Assembly (NCBI GenBank): GCA_902790415.1
Contig: CADARU010000005.1
Span: forward strand, 1 to 48,044
Source: an uncultured Pseudomonadota bacterium
GTDB taxonomy: Bacteria > Pseudomonadota > Alphaproteobacteria > Rs-D84
Reading direction: 5' to 3'
Length of the DNA stretch: 48,044 nt
Part shown: in pieces, positions 17,563 to 26,424 of the stretch
Layout: each line of letters opens with the position of its first letter
How positions within the stretch are numbered: position 1 is the first letter of the stretch
Notes under the pieces: generated by a model
Database searches by the model: none
What the model saw: the letters and a program-made list of their open reading frames with translations, nothing else
What the model was told of the DNA's origin: nothing
Translations under genes and position numbers: made by a program

Positions 17563-20199
17563 ATGAAAAAAAGAGAAAATCTTACCCCGGAACAAGAAGA
17601 GGCCGCAGACCCGACACGAAACGTTTGGGTCCAGGCCAATGCCGGCACTGGCAAAACCAAGGTCTTGGTTCAACGTTTGTTGCGTATATTGTTTCGTGAT
17701 TCGCGTATTGGACACAGCAGTATATTGTGTTTGACATATACAAATGCCGGGGCGGGCGAAATGCGTAATCGTATAACGGCGGCATTGCGCGATTGGGCAA
17801 TGGCCGATGATAATGACTTGCGTGAATTATTGTTCGGTGTATCTGAAAACAATCCGCCGACAGATACGGATATTGAAAAAGCCCGCAAGGTGTTTTTTAC
17901 ATACATTGATAATCCTGACATATTAAAGATAAAAACAATACATGGTTTTTGTCAGGAGATTTTACATCGTTTCCCGACAGAAGCCGGGGTGTCGCCATCA
18001 TGGTCTTTGGTATATGATGCATCACAACGTGTCTTGTTAGACGAGGCTTTTGACAGGTTGTTCAAAACCAAAGATTTGAACATGCAAACAAAAAACGCTT
18101 TTGAACACATCGTAAAAAGGGTTTCTGAATACAGATTAGACGATTTGTTGGAAAAAATAGGCGGGTTATATAAAGGTTTTTTAAATATAGATAATATTGT
18201 TAACTATCGAAAATATTTTGTTGATAGTATTGAAAAAAAATTAAAATACAAACATATAAACGAACGTGATTTTTCCGTGCAAAAGTTAAAAAACATTGTT
18301 GCAATGGCAAAAATACAGACAAAATCACAAAAAACAATGGAAAATATTGTTAATATCACAGAACAATATATTGAAAATAAAGTAGATTTTGAAGAATACA
18401 AAAAATTATATTTAACAGATTCCGGTGCACCAAGAAAAAAGATTCTTGATTTGGATTTTTTGTCAGACGAACTAAATCGGGTTTTGGATATCGTATCTAA
18501 CAAAACCAAGGAAGGTATAATTTCGGATACTATGGCAATGTTTGATTTAACGGCGGCCTTTGCCGACATTTATCAGAATATCAAACAATCATACAACGTT
18601 TTGGATTTTGATGATTTGATTTGGTACACGCATCGTCTGTTTTCTAATCCGGAAACAATGGGGTGGGTTTTATCGCAAATGGATTTATCTTTGTCGCATA
18701 TTTTAATAGACGAAGCCCAAGATACCGGAACAATGCAATGGCAAATTTTGCAAATGTTGGCGGGTGATTTCTTTGCAGACGGTGATGCATCGGGGCTGCC
18801 ACGTTCAATATTCGTTGTTGGCGACACAAAACAATCCATCTATGGTTTTCAAGGTGCCGACCCAGATGCCTTTGCAACCAGTCGCCAAGCAATCGCATCG
18901 CAAATAAAAAACAATGCGCGGGAATTCACCGAAACACCTCTGACACAAAGTTTCCGTTCGGTTCAACCAATCTTGGATGTCGTGGATTGTTTCTTTGATA
19001 ATCCAAATGTAGCGAAAAGTACCGGTTTCAAAAATAACCAGCACAAATGTTTTCGCAAAAAAGACAAAGGATGTGTAGAAATACATAAGTTGTTTGAAAA
19101 AGACCAGGAAGTAAACAGTACGCCAATGACAATGAAACGTTATTTGTGTGTTGTTGCCGACAAAATACAAGCATTGTTAAAGACGGGGCGTTTTTTGCCG
19201 TCTGACATAATGGTTTTGTTGCGCAAGCGTCCCCCAATGGCGATGCCGTTAATAAACGAATTAAAAAAACGCGGAATCCCGGTAGCGGGCAGCGACCGTA
19301 TAGTTTTGCCGCGCTTTCCTGTTATACGCGATTTGATGAATCTGGTTCGGTTTTGCATAGATAATATTGATGATTACAGTTTGGCATGTGTGTTAAAAAG
19401 CCCCATGTTTGCTTTGACGGATTCACAAGTTTTTGAAAAGTGCAACATTAGAAACACTAAAAATGCCGAACTGCGCACACAAGGAAACAACGATACAAAA
19501 ATTACATTGTTTCAAATCATAGAGACAACGCGCCCAGATATTCATAATGTTTTGCACGAGTTTCTAACCTTGGCTAAAACGGCTGGTGTATATGAATTTT
19601 TCTCTTATGTTTTAAATAATTATAATATTCGCGAAAAGATGGTTGCCGCCCTGGGAAACCAAATCTTGGAGCCGTTGGAAGAATTTTTAACCCTGTGTCT
19701 GGCATACGAACGCACACAACCTGGAACCTTGAAACAGTTTTTAAAATGGTTTATTGCCGGTGCCAGTGAAGTTAAACGCGACATGGAATCGGGCGGCGGC
19801 GTTCGGGTTGTTTCTGTACACAGCAGCAAGGGCCTGCAATCGCGCGTTGTGTTCTTGATAGATACCACCACAACACCAAAGCCAGAACGTTTGATAAACC
19901 TGGATTCCAAAGCGCAAACAAATTTATCGCCGTGGATTTGGACACCAGGCGCAGTCAAAGAATATTGCCCAGAATACGAGGCGGTTTTAAACGAACAATC
20001 TATGTCCGCAACCCAGGAAGATTATCGTTTGTTGTATGTTGCAATGACCCGCGCCCAAGACGAGTTGTATATTTATGGTTTTGCAAACAACGGTAAACCA
20101 AATGAGTTATCTTGGCATACGATGTTGTGGAACGTGTTGTCTAATGCGTACGGCAACGGAACAGAAAATGATTTTATCAGGATTACAAATGAAGAATAA
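17563..20199 (+). CDS. addA: AddA helicase part (UvrD/RecB-like superfamily 1 helicase)
   Basis: The motor part of the AddAB-type helicase-nuclease that processes double-strand breaks for recombination. The 878 residues carry the SF1A motifs in order: Walker A AGTGKT (27-32), motif II LIDEAQD near 381-387, motif III VGDTKQSIYGFQGADP near 423-438, and motif VI LLYVAMTRAQDELY near 825-838. The sequence then stops where AddA normally continues into its C-terminal nuclease. The nuclease is encoded by the next reading frame, which overlaps this one by 11 bases. The ribosome-binding site is weak. No addB gene is in the window, although it is usually the neighbour. Together the two frames (about 1,026 residues) approach normal AddA length. 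Confidence 0.88.
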   Translation: MKKRENLTPEQEEAADPTRNVWVQANAGTGKTKVLVQRLLRILFRDSRIGHSSILCLTYTNAGAGEMRNRITAALRDWAMADDNDLRELLFGVSENNPPTDTDIEKARKVFFTYIDNPDILKIKTIHGFCQEILHRFPTEAGVSPSWSLVYDASQRVLLDEAFDRLFKTKDLNMQTKNAFEHIVKRVSEYRLDDLLEKIGGLYKGFLNIDNIVNYRKYFVDSIEKKLKYKHINERDFSVQKLKNIVAMAKIQTKSQKTMENIVNITEQYIENKVDFEEYKKLYLTDSGAPRKKILDLDFLSDELNRVLDIVSNKTKEGIISDTMAMFDLTAAFADIYQNIKQSYNVLDFDDLIWYTHRLFSNPETMGWVLSQMDLSLSHILIDEAQDTGTMQWQILQMLAGDFFADGDASGLPRSIFVVGDTKQSIYGFQGADPDAFATSRQAIASQIKNNAREFTETPLTQSFRSVQPILDVVDCFFDNPNVAKSTGFKNNQHKCFRKKDKGCVEIHKLFEKDQEVNSTPMTMKRYLCVVADKIQALLKTGRFLPSDIMVLLRKRPPMAMPLINELKKRGIPVAGSDRIVLPRFPVIRDLMNLVRFCIDNIDDYSLACVLKSPMFALTDSQVFEKCNIRNTKNAELRTQGNNDTKITLFQIIETTRPDIHNVLHEFLTLAKTAGVYEFFSYVLNNYNIREKMVAALGNQILEPLEEFLTLCLAYERTQPGTLKQFLKWFIAGASEVKRDMESGGGVRVVSVHSSKGLQSRVVFLIDTTTTPKPERLINLDSKAQTNLSPWIWTPGAVKEYCPEYEAVLNEQSMSATQEDYRLLYVAMTRAQDELYIYGFANNGKPNELSWHTMLWNVLSNAYGNGTENDFIRITNEE

Positions 20200-20635
20200 A
20201 TTACAAGAATTATTAGATGCAAAATCACAAAAACATTTTGCCACAACCAGTGGTACTGATATGCACAAACGTCTAGAACACGTGTTCTTCCACTCTGACG
20301 GTCCTGTCGGCGATAAGGAGTTATGTGATAAAATTTCAAAAAATTCCGAATTAGTGAAACTGATGGGGCCATTATCTAAAACAGAAGTTCCAATTGCAGG
20401 ATTTGTAAACGGAATATTTGTTAGTCGCAGAATTGACCGTCTTTATATAGATAAAGATAACAAGCAAATTGTTGTTTTAGATTATAAAACAGACACATCC
20501 AAAGACGTTTTTCGTGATAAATATATTATACAACTAAAAGAATATCGTGATTTGCTGACCCAAGTTTTTCCGGGTTTTACAATATCTTGCAAGATACTAT
20601 GGTTGTGTGATTTTACACTGGAAAACATAATATAA
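20189..20635 (+). CDS. AddA nuclease part (PD-(D/E)XK), separate reading frame
   Basis: A 148-residue protein that matches the C-terminal RecB-like nuclease of AddA. GTDMHKRLEHV near residues 20-30 is the start of the nuclease fold. RRIDRLYID followed by VVLDYKTD (about 82-105) carries the D...DxK catalytic core of the PD-(D/E)XK family. It begins within the last 11 bases of the helicase frame, in the +1 frame, behind an AGGA site (20179-20182) six bases before the ATG, so coupled translation as a separate subunit is plausible. The alternative is a one-base change in a once continuous addA. The presence of a proper ribosome-binding site favours real fission, but this is not proof. Confidence 0.8.
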   Translation: MKNKLQELLDAKSQKHFATTSGTDMHKRLEHVFFHSDGPVGDKELCDKISKNSELVKLMGPLSKTEVPIAGFVNGIFVSRRIDRLYIDKDNKQIVVLDYKTDTSKDVFRDKYIIQLKEYRDLLTQVFPGFTISCKILWLCDFTLENII

Positions 20636-20648
20636 AACGTTTTATAAT
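20619..20648 (+). promoter_or_regulatory. Possible recN promoter
   Basis: Consensus TATAAT (20643-20648) ends nine bases before the recN ATG. The only candidate -35 is a weak TGGAAA (20619-20624), 18 bases upstream. No LexA-type box of the alphaproteobacterial GTTC-N7-GTTC form was seen. Confidence 0.45.
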
Positions 20649-20657
20649 ACGGCTGCT

Positions 20658-22307
20658 ATGTTAATAAATTTAACGATTTCTAATATTGTTTTAATAGATA
20701 AACTGAACCTGGAATTCGGTTCGGGACTGAATATTTTAACCGGTGAAACAGGTGCAGGAAAAAGTATTTTGATGGATGCCTTGGCCTTGGCATTAGGGGG
20801 GCGTTCTGATACGGGGCTAATCCGCCATGGCTGCACCAGTGCCGGGGTCAGCGCAGAATTTGATGTCATAAACGACAATATAAAAACACTGTTAGACGAA
20901 GCCGGGATTGACTTTGAAGACACGTTGGTATTAAGACGTACCTTGGGAACAGACGGCAAGGGGCGCGCATGGGTGAACGATGTGCCGGTGTCGATAAAAA
21001 CATTAAAAACAATCGGCGAAGAATTGGTTGAAATACATGGTCAATTTGCAAATCATGCGTTATTAAATCAATCTATGCATCGCGTTGCCTTGGATAGTTT
21101 TGCTATGCGCAACATCGATGGTTTTGAAGATATAATAATAAATGTGCATAATGCGTACAATGAATATCATACGGCGGCCACCAAATTAACCGAGTTGCAA
21201 GATATGTTGACACGTTCAGAAATAGAACGTGAATACTTGGAACACAATGTTGCCGAATTAAAAAAGTTAAATGTAACACCTGGTGAAGAGGCTGATTTGT
21301 CCGCACGCAGAACAGACATGATGAACGCGGAAAAGAACGCGGCGATATTAAATGATGCGGCCCAGTTGATTGGTCGTGGCGGCAATTCTTTGGATACCCA
21401 GATATTTTCCGTTGCACATATTTTAGAACGCATAAAAACAGAACCAAATCCATATTCTGAACAAATCGATAAATTATACCAAGCGGCAGAACTGGTTGCA
21501 TCTGTGTCCGAAGAAATCGCGCCCGAAGATGTTGATGCCGACATGCTGGATTCGGTCGAAGAACGATTGTTTGCAATACGCGCGGCGGCGCGCAAACATC
21601 ATGTGTTGCCGGATGAATTACCGGCGAAATTAAGCGAAATGGAATCACAATTAAACGCTATAAATAATTCGGATAACGAATTAAGAAAACTACAAAATAT
21701 CGTTCGTGATGCTCAGAAAAAATATACGGAAAACGCGAATGTTTTAACCAGTGCGCGCCACGATGCGGCGGAAAAATTACGTTTAAAAATCGTTTCGGAA
21801 TTACCTGATTTGAAATTGGGTGGTGCGGACTTTACGGTTGAAATAACACCGACAAGTGATTCTGGTAACGGGCATGATGAAGTTGTGTTTATGATAAAGA
21901 CAAATCCTGGCATGCCTTTTGCACCGTTACACAAGGCGGCATCTGGTGGCGAATTGGCGCGTTTTATGTTGGCAATGCGGGTGGTGTTATCTGAAAAACA
22001 ACCTTCACACACATTTGTTTTTGATGAGGTTGATACCGGTATTAGTGGTGCAACCGCGGCGGCGGTTGGCGACAGATTAAACCGTTTGGCATCCGGAAGC
22101 CAGGCGATTGTTATAACCCATTCTGCCCAGGTTGCAGGTTTTGCAGATAAGCATTTTAAAATTGAAAAAACATCTTCTGATGAAACAACGGTTACGCACG
22201 TACGCGAAATAACCGATGATGAACGTCTTAATGAAATTGCCCGCATAATTAGTGGGGCAGAAATCACGCCAGAATCCCTGGCGACCGCAAAAACGTTGAT
22301 AAAATAA
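20658..22307 (+). CDS. recN: DNA repair protein RecN
   Basis: SMC-like ATPase that acts early in double-strand break repair. The 549 residues are the family's normal length. Walker A GETGAGKS lies at about 29-36 of an ABC-type head, followed by a QFANH segment. The coiled-coil arms in the middle are shorter than in SMC proteins. The C-terminal half contains the ABC signature ASGGELARFMLAMR and Walker B TFVFDEVDTGISG. It lies 22 bases after the AddA nuclease frame on the same strand, a sensible neighbour in break repair. No Shine-Dalgarno sequence is present, and a TATAAT box ends nine bases before the ATG, so a leaderless transcript in addition to read-through is possible. Confidence 0.95.
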   Translation: MLINLTISNIVLIDKLNLEFGSGLNILTGETGAGKSILMDALALALGGRSDTGLIRHGCTSAGVSAEFDVINDNIKTLLDEAGIDFEDTLVLRRTLGTDGKGRAWVNDVPVSIKTLKTIGEELVEIHGQFANHALLNQSMHRVALDSFAMRNIDGFEDIIINVHNAYNEYHTAATKLTELQDMLTRSEIEREYLEHNVAELKKLNVTPGEEADLSARRTDMMNAEKNAAILNDAAQLIGRGGNSLDTQIFSVAHILERIKTEPNPYSEQIDKLYQAAELVASVSEEIAPEDVDADMLDSVEERLFAIRAAARKHHVLPDELPAKLSEMESQLNAINNSDNELRKLQNIVRDAQKKYTENANVLTSARHDAAEKLRLKIVSELPDLKLGGADFTVEITPTSDSGNGHDEVVFMIKTNPGMPFAPLHKAASGGELARFMLAMRVVLSEKQPSHTFVFDEVDTGISGATAAAVGDRLNRLASGSQAIVITHSAQVAGFADKHFKIEKTSSDETTVTHVREITDDERLNEIARIISGAEITPESLATAKTLIK

Positions 22308-22334
22308 CCCCATCAACATGATGGGGGCTTATTT
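22308..22334. terminator. Bidirectional terminator after recN
   Basis: CCCCATC (22308-22314), loop AACAT, GATGGGG (22320-22326), then a T-rich stretch. It lies between recN and the convergent 22329 gene. Confidence 0.8.
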
Positions 22335-22679
22335 TGTGTTTCTTGTTTGTTTTGATTGTTGTATCAAGTAACGTAAGTTTAATTTGTTATATATTTCCAG
22401 TACATCATTTGCAATCGGGCGGTGTAATGCTGTGTGCGGACGTGCATAACAAGATAATTTATCCCCAGTATCTTTGACAACAGTGTAATAAGATATTCCA
22501 AATTTTTTAGGTTCTATATTCAACTCAAACTTACGAGTAATGCCTCGCTGATATACAAAATACGAAATAAATGGCGAACCTTGATTGTATTGTTCAAAGT
22601 TTTGTTTAGTTATATACACATCTGGTGATTGTAATATTTGTACTAGTTCTGTTTTTAACTGATTTGATTTTTTGCTCAT
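22329..22679 (-). CDS. Hypothetical protein, 116 residues
   Basis: No family recognised. A soluble, basic protein (many Lys, Gln and Asn) with a central region of likely beta strands (ISYFVYQRG, FELNIEPKKFGISYYTVV) and a helical C-terminus. It follows xseA by 20 bases on the same strand, with a good AAGGAAAC site, and is the last gene before a terminator, so it is probably co-transcribed with xseA and the 24459 gene. Nothing in the sequence links it to the function of exonuclease VII. Confidence 0.65.
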   Translation of the reverse strand: MSKKSNQLKTELVQILQSPDVYITKQNFEQYNQGSPFISYFVYQRGITRKFELNIEPKKFGISYYTVVKDTGDKLSCYARPHTALHRPIANDVLEIYNKLNLRYLIQQSKQTRNTK

Positions 22680-22699
22680 ATTCTGTTTCCTTGTTAAAT

Positions 22700-23941
22700 C
22701 TATTGTAGATTTGCCACGCCATCTGCAAATTCGATGTTTGCTATTTTGTCAGCGTTTGCCACAGATGAAATAATGTTGTTGTTTTCATCACGTGCAATTG
22801 CGTATCCGCGTGCCAAAACATTTTTGTATCCCAAAGAATTCAACATTTGACCACAATGTTCGATTGCGTTGCGCAAATTTCCCATTTTGTTGGTTAACAC
22901 ATCGGGCATTTTTTTAACCATTTTTATTTTTGCACGCGCATCGGTTAATTTTGCGTTTATCATAATCCCCAGTGTCCTGGATACATCGTCAATTCTTTGC
23001 GCGCGTTCCATTATAACCTGTTTGGGACTTTTGATGTTTATAGATGTAATACGCTGTTTAATTTGCCCCAGACGTGCTATAAACGCGGTGTTAATGCGGT
23101 GTCCAATATTGTCCAAATCTTGAATCAAAGACAATTTTGTTGGTACGACGGTTTCGGCGGCACCGGTTGGGGTGGGGGCACGAAAATCTGCGGCAAAGTC
23201 AACCAACATCCAATCAGGTTCGTGTCCAACCCCGGTAATAACAGGGATTTTACTGTTGGCAACCGCACGCACAACGATTTCTTCAGAAAACGGCAACAAA
23301 TCTTCTAATGAACCACCGCCACGCGCAACAATGATAACATCAACGTTTTTTTCGCGATTAAAATACTCTACGCCTGCGGCCACTTCGGCGGCGGCAGTGT
23401 TGCCTTGCACCGTTGCAGGATATAGCAAGACGTGCACCGGGAAACGTTCGCGCAAACGGTTTTGAATGTCTTGAAATGCGGCACCGGTCGGACTGGTTAC
23501 GACACCGATGGTTTGGGGTAATTTCGGCAAAGGTTTTTTACGTGATACATCAAACAAACCTTCGGCGGCCAACTTTTGCTTGCGTTCTTCCAGCATTTTT
23601 AATATTGCACCGACCCCCGCCATTTCTATATCTGATGCAATCATTTGATAATTACTGCGTGCCGGATATGTTGTTAAACGTCCGGTAATAACAACCTCTA
23701 AGCCATCGGTTAGTGCAAATTTAACCGGTGTTCCGCGCCAAATTATCACCGACATCGCCGCGCCGGCATCTTTGATTGTCATATAAGTATGCCCGGATGA
23801 TGCACGTGTAATCTGGGACAATTCGCCACGTATTTTTATAACAGGGAAAGCCGTTTCCACAACATTTTTTAATAACGCGGATGCGTCTGATACTGAAAAA
23901 ATCATATCTGGTTTAACAAAGGGTTCTGGTTTTTGTAACAT
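22700..23941 (-). CDS. xseA: Exodeoxyribonuclease VII large subunit
   Basis: Forms, with XseB, the single-strand-specific exonuclease VII that degrades DNA from both ends in mismatch repair and damage tolerance. The protein has 413 residues. The N-terminal OB fold (about 10-100) includes KIRGELSQ and SGHTYMTIKD. The catalytic domain has GVVTSPTGAAFQDI, RGGGSLEDLLPF and SKIPVITGVGHEPD. A shorter coiled region precedes the C-terminal piece (NVLARGYAIARDE). At about 400 residues it is within the family range. The start lies two bases after the previous gene's stop, implying one operon. The small subunit XseB is not in the window. Confidence 0.95.
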   Translation of the reverse strand: MLQKPEPFVKPDMIFSVSDASALLKNVVETAFPVIKIRGELSQITRASSGHTYMTIKDAGAAMSVIIWRGTPVKFALTDGLEVVITGRLTTYPARSNYQMIASDIEMAGVGAILKMLEERKQKLAAEGLFDVSRKKPLPKLPQTIGVVTSPTGAAFQDIQNRLRERFPVHVLLYPATVQGNTAAAEVAAGVEYFNREKNVDVIIVARGGGSLEDLLPFSEEIVVRAVANSKIPVITGVGHEPDWMLVDFAADFRAPTPTGAAETVVPTKLSLIQDLDNIGHRINTAFIARLGQIKQRITSINIKSPKQVIMERAQRIDDVSRTLGIMINAKLTDARAKIKMVKKMPDVLTNKMGNLRNAIEHCGQMLNSLGYKNVLARGYAIARDENNNIISSVANADKIANIEFADGVANLQ

Positions 23942-23943
23942 TG

Positions 23944-24459
23944 CTAAATCGCCTTTACTTTACCTTGTAAAATGCCCATAACGTCAATATCTAATGCCTT
24001 GGCAAAGCGCATCGGACTATCTTTTTTGTTCAAATGCACAAAAACGCGTTCGCCCAGTTCATACGGCACAGAAAAACCATCAACACTAAACTGGTCATAG
24101 GTTAAATCAAAAAAAGTTCCACTGGGGACATGTTTCAAATAATGGTGCGAAAAACGCCCCGGCCATTTATCTGCATCAATACACATCAGGTCCCAATCAT
24201 CCAATCCCATAATCACGGAAAATACCGAACTGGATGCGTAACAAAAACCGGCAGAATCATAACCAAAATCCCAGATTTTGTTTCCGCGGGTTAAAAAAGT
24301 TTTTTGTTTTATAACATCGTACTTAAATGCTTCACGAAAAAAAGATGTGTAATAAACCGCCTTGTTTTTATCTTCGGGCGATAAATTCATCTTGTTTATC
24401 TGTGCCAATATGTTTTTTGTCGCAGATTCATAAAGAGCGGTTTTATCTTGGTTCTTCAT
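23944..24459 (-). CDS. Hypothetical protein, possible papain-like/YunG-like fold
   Basis: A 171-residue soluble protein without a sure family. A conserved-looking run reads GFCYASSSVF (about 71-80), then SHHYLKH (104-110) and FDLTYDQFSVDG (about 117-128). The spacing Cys, His, Asp followed by a TYDQF segment recalls the small YunG-like and papain/transglutaminase-like proteins, with C73, H105 or H106 and D118 as a possible triad. This is a pattern reading only. It is transcribed from a near-consensus promoter whose -10 box ends eight bases before the ATG and has no ribosome-binding site. xseA starts two bases after its stop. Confidence 0.6.
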   Translation of the reverse strand: MKNQDKTALYESATKNILAQINKMNLSPEDKNKAVYYTSFFREAFKYDVIKQKTFLTRGNKIWDFGYDSAGFCYASSSVFSVIMGLDDWDLMCIDADKWPGRFSHHYLKHVPSGTFFDLTYDQFSVDGFSVPYELGERVFVHLNKKDSPMRFAKALDIDVMGILQGKVKAI

Positions 24460-24467
24460 AATTGAAA

Positions 24468-24496
24468 ATTATAGCATTTTTAGCGTAAAAAATCAA
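24468..24496 (-). promoter_or_regulatory. Promoter of the 24459-xseA operon, predicted leaderless
   Basis: On the minus strand: TTGATT (24491-24496), a 17-base spacer and consensus TATAAT (24468-24473), then eight bases to the ATG. The -35 box overlaps the end of tsaD. Confidence 0.7.
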
Positions 24497-25629
24497 TCAT
24501 TCAATTCGGTCAATGGCCAACGTGGCCTTGGGGCGATGGGGGATTTTACAGTATTACCAATGTTGAAATTTTCTAACCCGGCCCACGCAATCATTGCGCC
24601 ATTATCGGTACACAAATTCATTGGGGGGGCAGCAAAAATCAAGTTGTGTGATTGCGCCAATTTTTCCATTGCACCGCGTATAGCACTGTTTTTCGCAACC
24701 CCGCCGGCAACAACCAGTGTTTTCGGCCCCGCGGCCATTACATCTGGATGATGCAAGGCATTTTTTAATCGGTTTATAATACAATCCACGACCGATGCCT
24801 GAAATGAAGCACAAAAATCATCTATAAATTCGTCAGAATAGGGGGCGGCATTCTTAGACAAAAACGCCCTAGCGGCGGTTTTAATGCCGCTGAACGAGAA
24901 ATCGCATCCAGGTTTGTCTGTTAACGGACGTGGAAATTTAAATGCATCTGGGTTGCCTTTTTGTGCGCGCCTGTCCACAATTGGACCGCCAGGATACCCA
25001 AGTCCCAACATTTTTGAAACTTTGTCAAACGCCTCGCCGGCACTGTCGTCCAAGGTTTGACCAATCAGTGTATATTTTCCGACACCACGTACCAACAAAA
25101 TTTGACAATGCCCACCAGAAGCCAACATTAACAGATACGGAAATTCCACCTTGACCGCACTGTTAGAGTTATTTGCGGTCGCGGCACACAGACGTGGCAC
25201 CAATGCATGTCCTTCCAGATGATTTACCGCAACCAACGGTTTGCCGGTTGCCTGGGCAATACCGGTTGCTGCCATCCATCCAATCAAAACCCCACCAATA
25301 AGCCCCGGGCCGGCAGTCGCAGCAATAACGTCTATATCTGCGATACTCATATTTGCATTGGTCAATGTTTGACGAACAACCTCATCTATGGCTAAAATAT
25401 GTGCACGTGCCGCTAATTCTGGGACAACACCGCCATATTTTTGATGTTCGGGAATTTGTGAATAAATAACATGCGCCAAAATGTTTCTGTTAGAATCGAC
25501 TATGGCGGCACTGGTTTCATCACAAGATGATTCTATGCCCAAACAGAACGTTGGGCGCGCGTTATTTTCGCCCAAATCACCAGCGTGCAATGCGCCCATA
25601 TCCATACGAATAATTTTTTCTTCTGACAT
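24493..25629 (-). CDS. tsaD: tRNA N6-adenosine threonylcarbamoyltransferase TsaD
   Basis: Transfers the threonylcarbamoyl group to A37 of ANN-decoding tRNAs as part of the TsaBDE complex. The protein has 378 residues. The ASKHA-type ATP site begins LGIESSCDETSAA (about 29-41). The metal-binding HxxxH motif is present as HLEGH, and downstream motifs GPGLIGG, LASGGHCQ and GGVAKNSA are clear. The ATG at 25629 lies five bases after the previous gene's stop without a clear ribosome-binding site. An in-frame ATG 42 bases upstream would overlap that gene. A run of seven C within the gene (24623-24629 on the plus strand as G) is in frame. The unusual N-terminal 28 residues precede the conserved domain. 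Confidence 0.94.
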   Translation of the reverse strand: MSEEKIIRMDMGALHAGDLGENNARPTFCLGIESSCDETSAAIVDSNRNILAHVIYSQIPEHQKYGGVVPELAARAHILAIDEVVRQTLTNANMSIADIDVIAATAGPGLIGGVLIGWMAATGIAQATGKPLVAVNHLEGHALVPRLCAATANNSNSAVKVEFPYLLMLASGGHCQILLVRGVGKYTLIGQTLDDSAGEAFDKVSKMLGLGYPGGPIVDRRAQKGNPDAFKFPRPLTDKPGCDFSFSGIKTAARAFLSKNAAPYSDEFIDDFCASFQASVVDCIINRLKNALHHPDVMAAGPKTLVVAGGVAKNSAIRGAMEKLAQSHNLIFAAPPMNLCTDNGAMIAWAGLENFNIGNTVKSPIAPRPRWPLTELND

Positions 25630-25634
25630 GATAT

Positions 25635-25943
25635 TTAAATATTGTTTTTTAATTTTGTTCCCATAAAACACAACTCTGTGGCATCACGAACCGTCATTTC
25701 TGATGAATCCGGCAGAGAGGCGATTTTATCAACACATTGTACAATCAAATCGACATTATCTTCTGTGGCAATTAAAATTTTAACCGCCGCGATACGATTA
25801 TCAACAGAGGCATTTTTCCACGCGTTTAAATTTCGCGATTCTAAATCACTGTTTTTTTGTGATTGAATAAACAAAAAAATTACCAACAAAATCGCAGCGA
25901 TTCCTAAGACAAATTTTAAATATTTTTTAAGAAAATTCTTCAT
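25635..25943 (-). CDS. Hypothetical small membrane-anchored protein
   Basis: A 102-residue protein with a basic N-terminus and a single hydrophobic helix at about residues 10-26 (FVLGIAAILLVIFLFI), then a polar, mostly helical part containing two cysteines. It is probably anchored with the C-terminal part outside. No family recognised. It begins 16 bases after the DUF2155 gene with an AAGGT site, and tsaD starts five bases after its stop, so the three genes form one transcript from the promoter at 26316. Confidence 0.65.
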   Translation of the reverse strand: MKNFLKKYLKFVLGIAAILLVIFLFIQSQKNSDLESRNLNAWKNASVDNRIAAVKILIATEDNVDLIVQCVDKIASLPDSSEMTVRDATELCFMGTKLKNNI

Positions 25944-25958
25944 GTTTAATACCTTATG

Positions 25959-26306
25959 TTATTCGCAACGAACCAACCATACATCATAATCCGGATTTTG
26001 CACCGGATCACGTCCAGGGTTGTTTCTGTCCATCCAATTACTGAATATTTTGGTGCCGTCAGATTTTGTTATTTCAACAAAGGCATAAAAGTTTTCTGGC
26101 TTAAATGGGTCGGATTGCTTGCAATCGCGCACCATCACAGATATTCGTTCAAAAACCGCCGATTGACCGACAGGTATAACCATATTTTTTGTTTTACCGG
26201 CGGCCTTGTCCAATACGGTCAGTTTCGCAATAGTTTTGTTAACAAATGCGTTTGCCGCCATTGGCACCCAAGATAGTAATACAAAAAAAACTAATAATTT
26301 CTTCAT
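25959..26306 (-). CDS. DUF2155 domain exported protein
   Basis: A 115-residue protein with a signal peptide (residues 1-20, ...AANA) and a single DUF2155 domain. Recognised by the pattern of a strand with KLTVLDKAAG, the VRDCKQS motif, FSNWMDRNNPG and the ending PDYDVWLVRCE. The domain is characteristic of Alphaproteobacteria, where it is periplasmic and of unknown function; its two conserved cysteines may form a disulfide. It heads an operon with the 25943 gene and tsaD. The start is nine bases from a -10 box in a near-consensus promoter and lacks a Shine-Dalgarno sequence, so it is another leaderless candidate. Confidence 0.88.
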   Translation of the reverse strand: MKKLLVFFVLLSWVPMAANAFVNKTIAKLTVLDKAAGKTKNMVIPVGQSAVFERISVMVRDCKQSDPFKPENFYAFVEITKSDGTKIFSNWMDRNNPGRDPVQNPDYDVWLVRCE

Positions 26307-26315
26307 GTCGGAAAT

Positions 26316-26344
26316 ATTTTATCTGTACTGATGCAAAATGTCAA
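26316..26344 (-). promoter_or_regulatory. Promoter of the DUF2155-tsaD operon, predicted leaderless
   Basis: On the minus strand: consensus TTGACA (26339-26344), a 17-base spacer and TAAAAT (26316-26321), then nine bases to the ATG. Confidence 0.75.
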
Positions 26345-26370
26345 ACCATAAACAAAAAATGATTTAAAAC

Positions 26371-26397
26371 AAAATCCCCGACCCAAGGGCCGGGAAT
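26371..26397 (-). terminator. Terminator of the rpsP operon
   Basis: CCCGGCCC / GGGTCGGG stem (one G-T pair) with a two-base loop, followed on the minus strand by GGATTTTGTTTT. It closes the operon after rplS. Confidence 0.75.
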
Positions 26398-26424
26398 TTA
26401 CAATAAATAATTTTCCAAGAACAA

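Noticed and set aside
24623..24629. Seven-base homopolymer in tsaD as a phase-variation tract
   Set aside because: The reading frame is intact through it and the gene is essential in most bacteria. It serves as a control showing that seven-base tracts occur by chance here.
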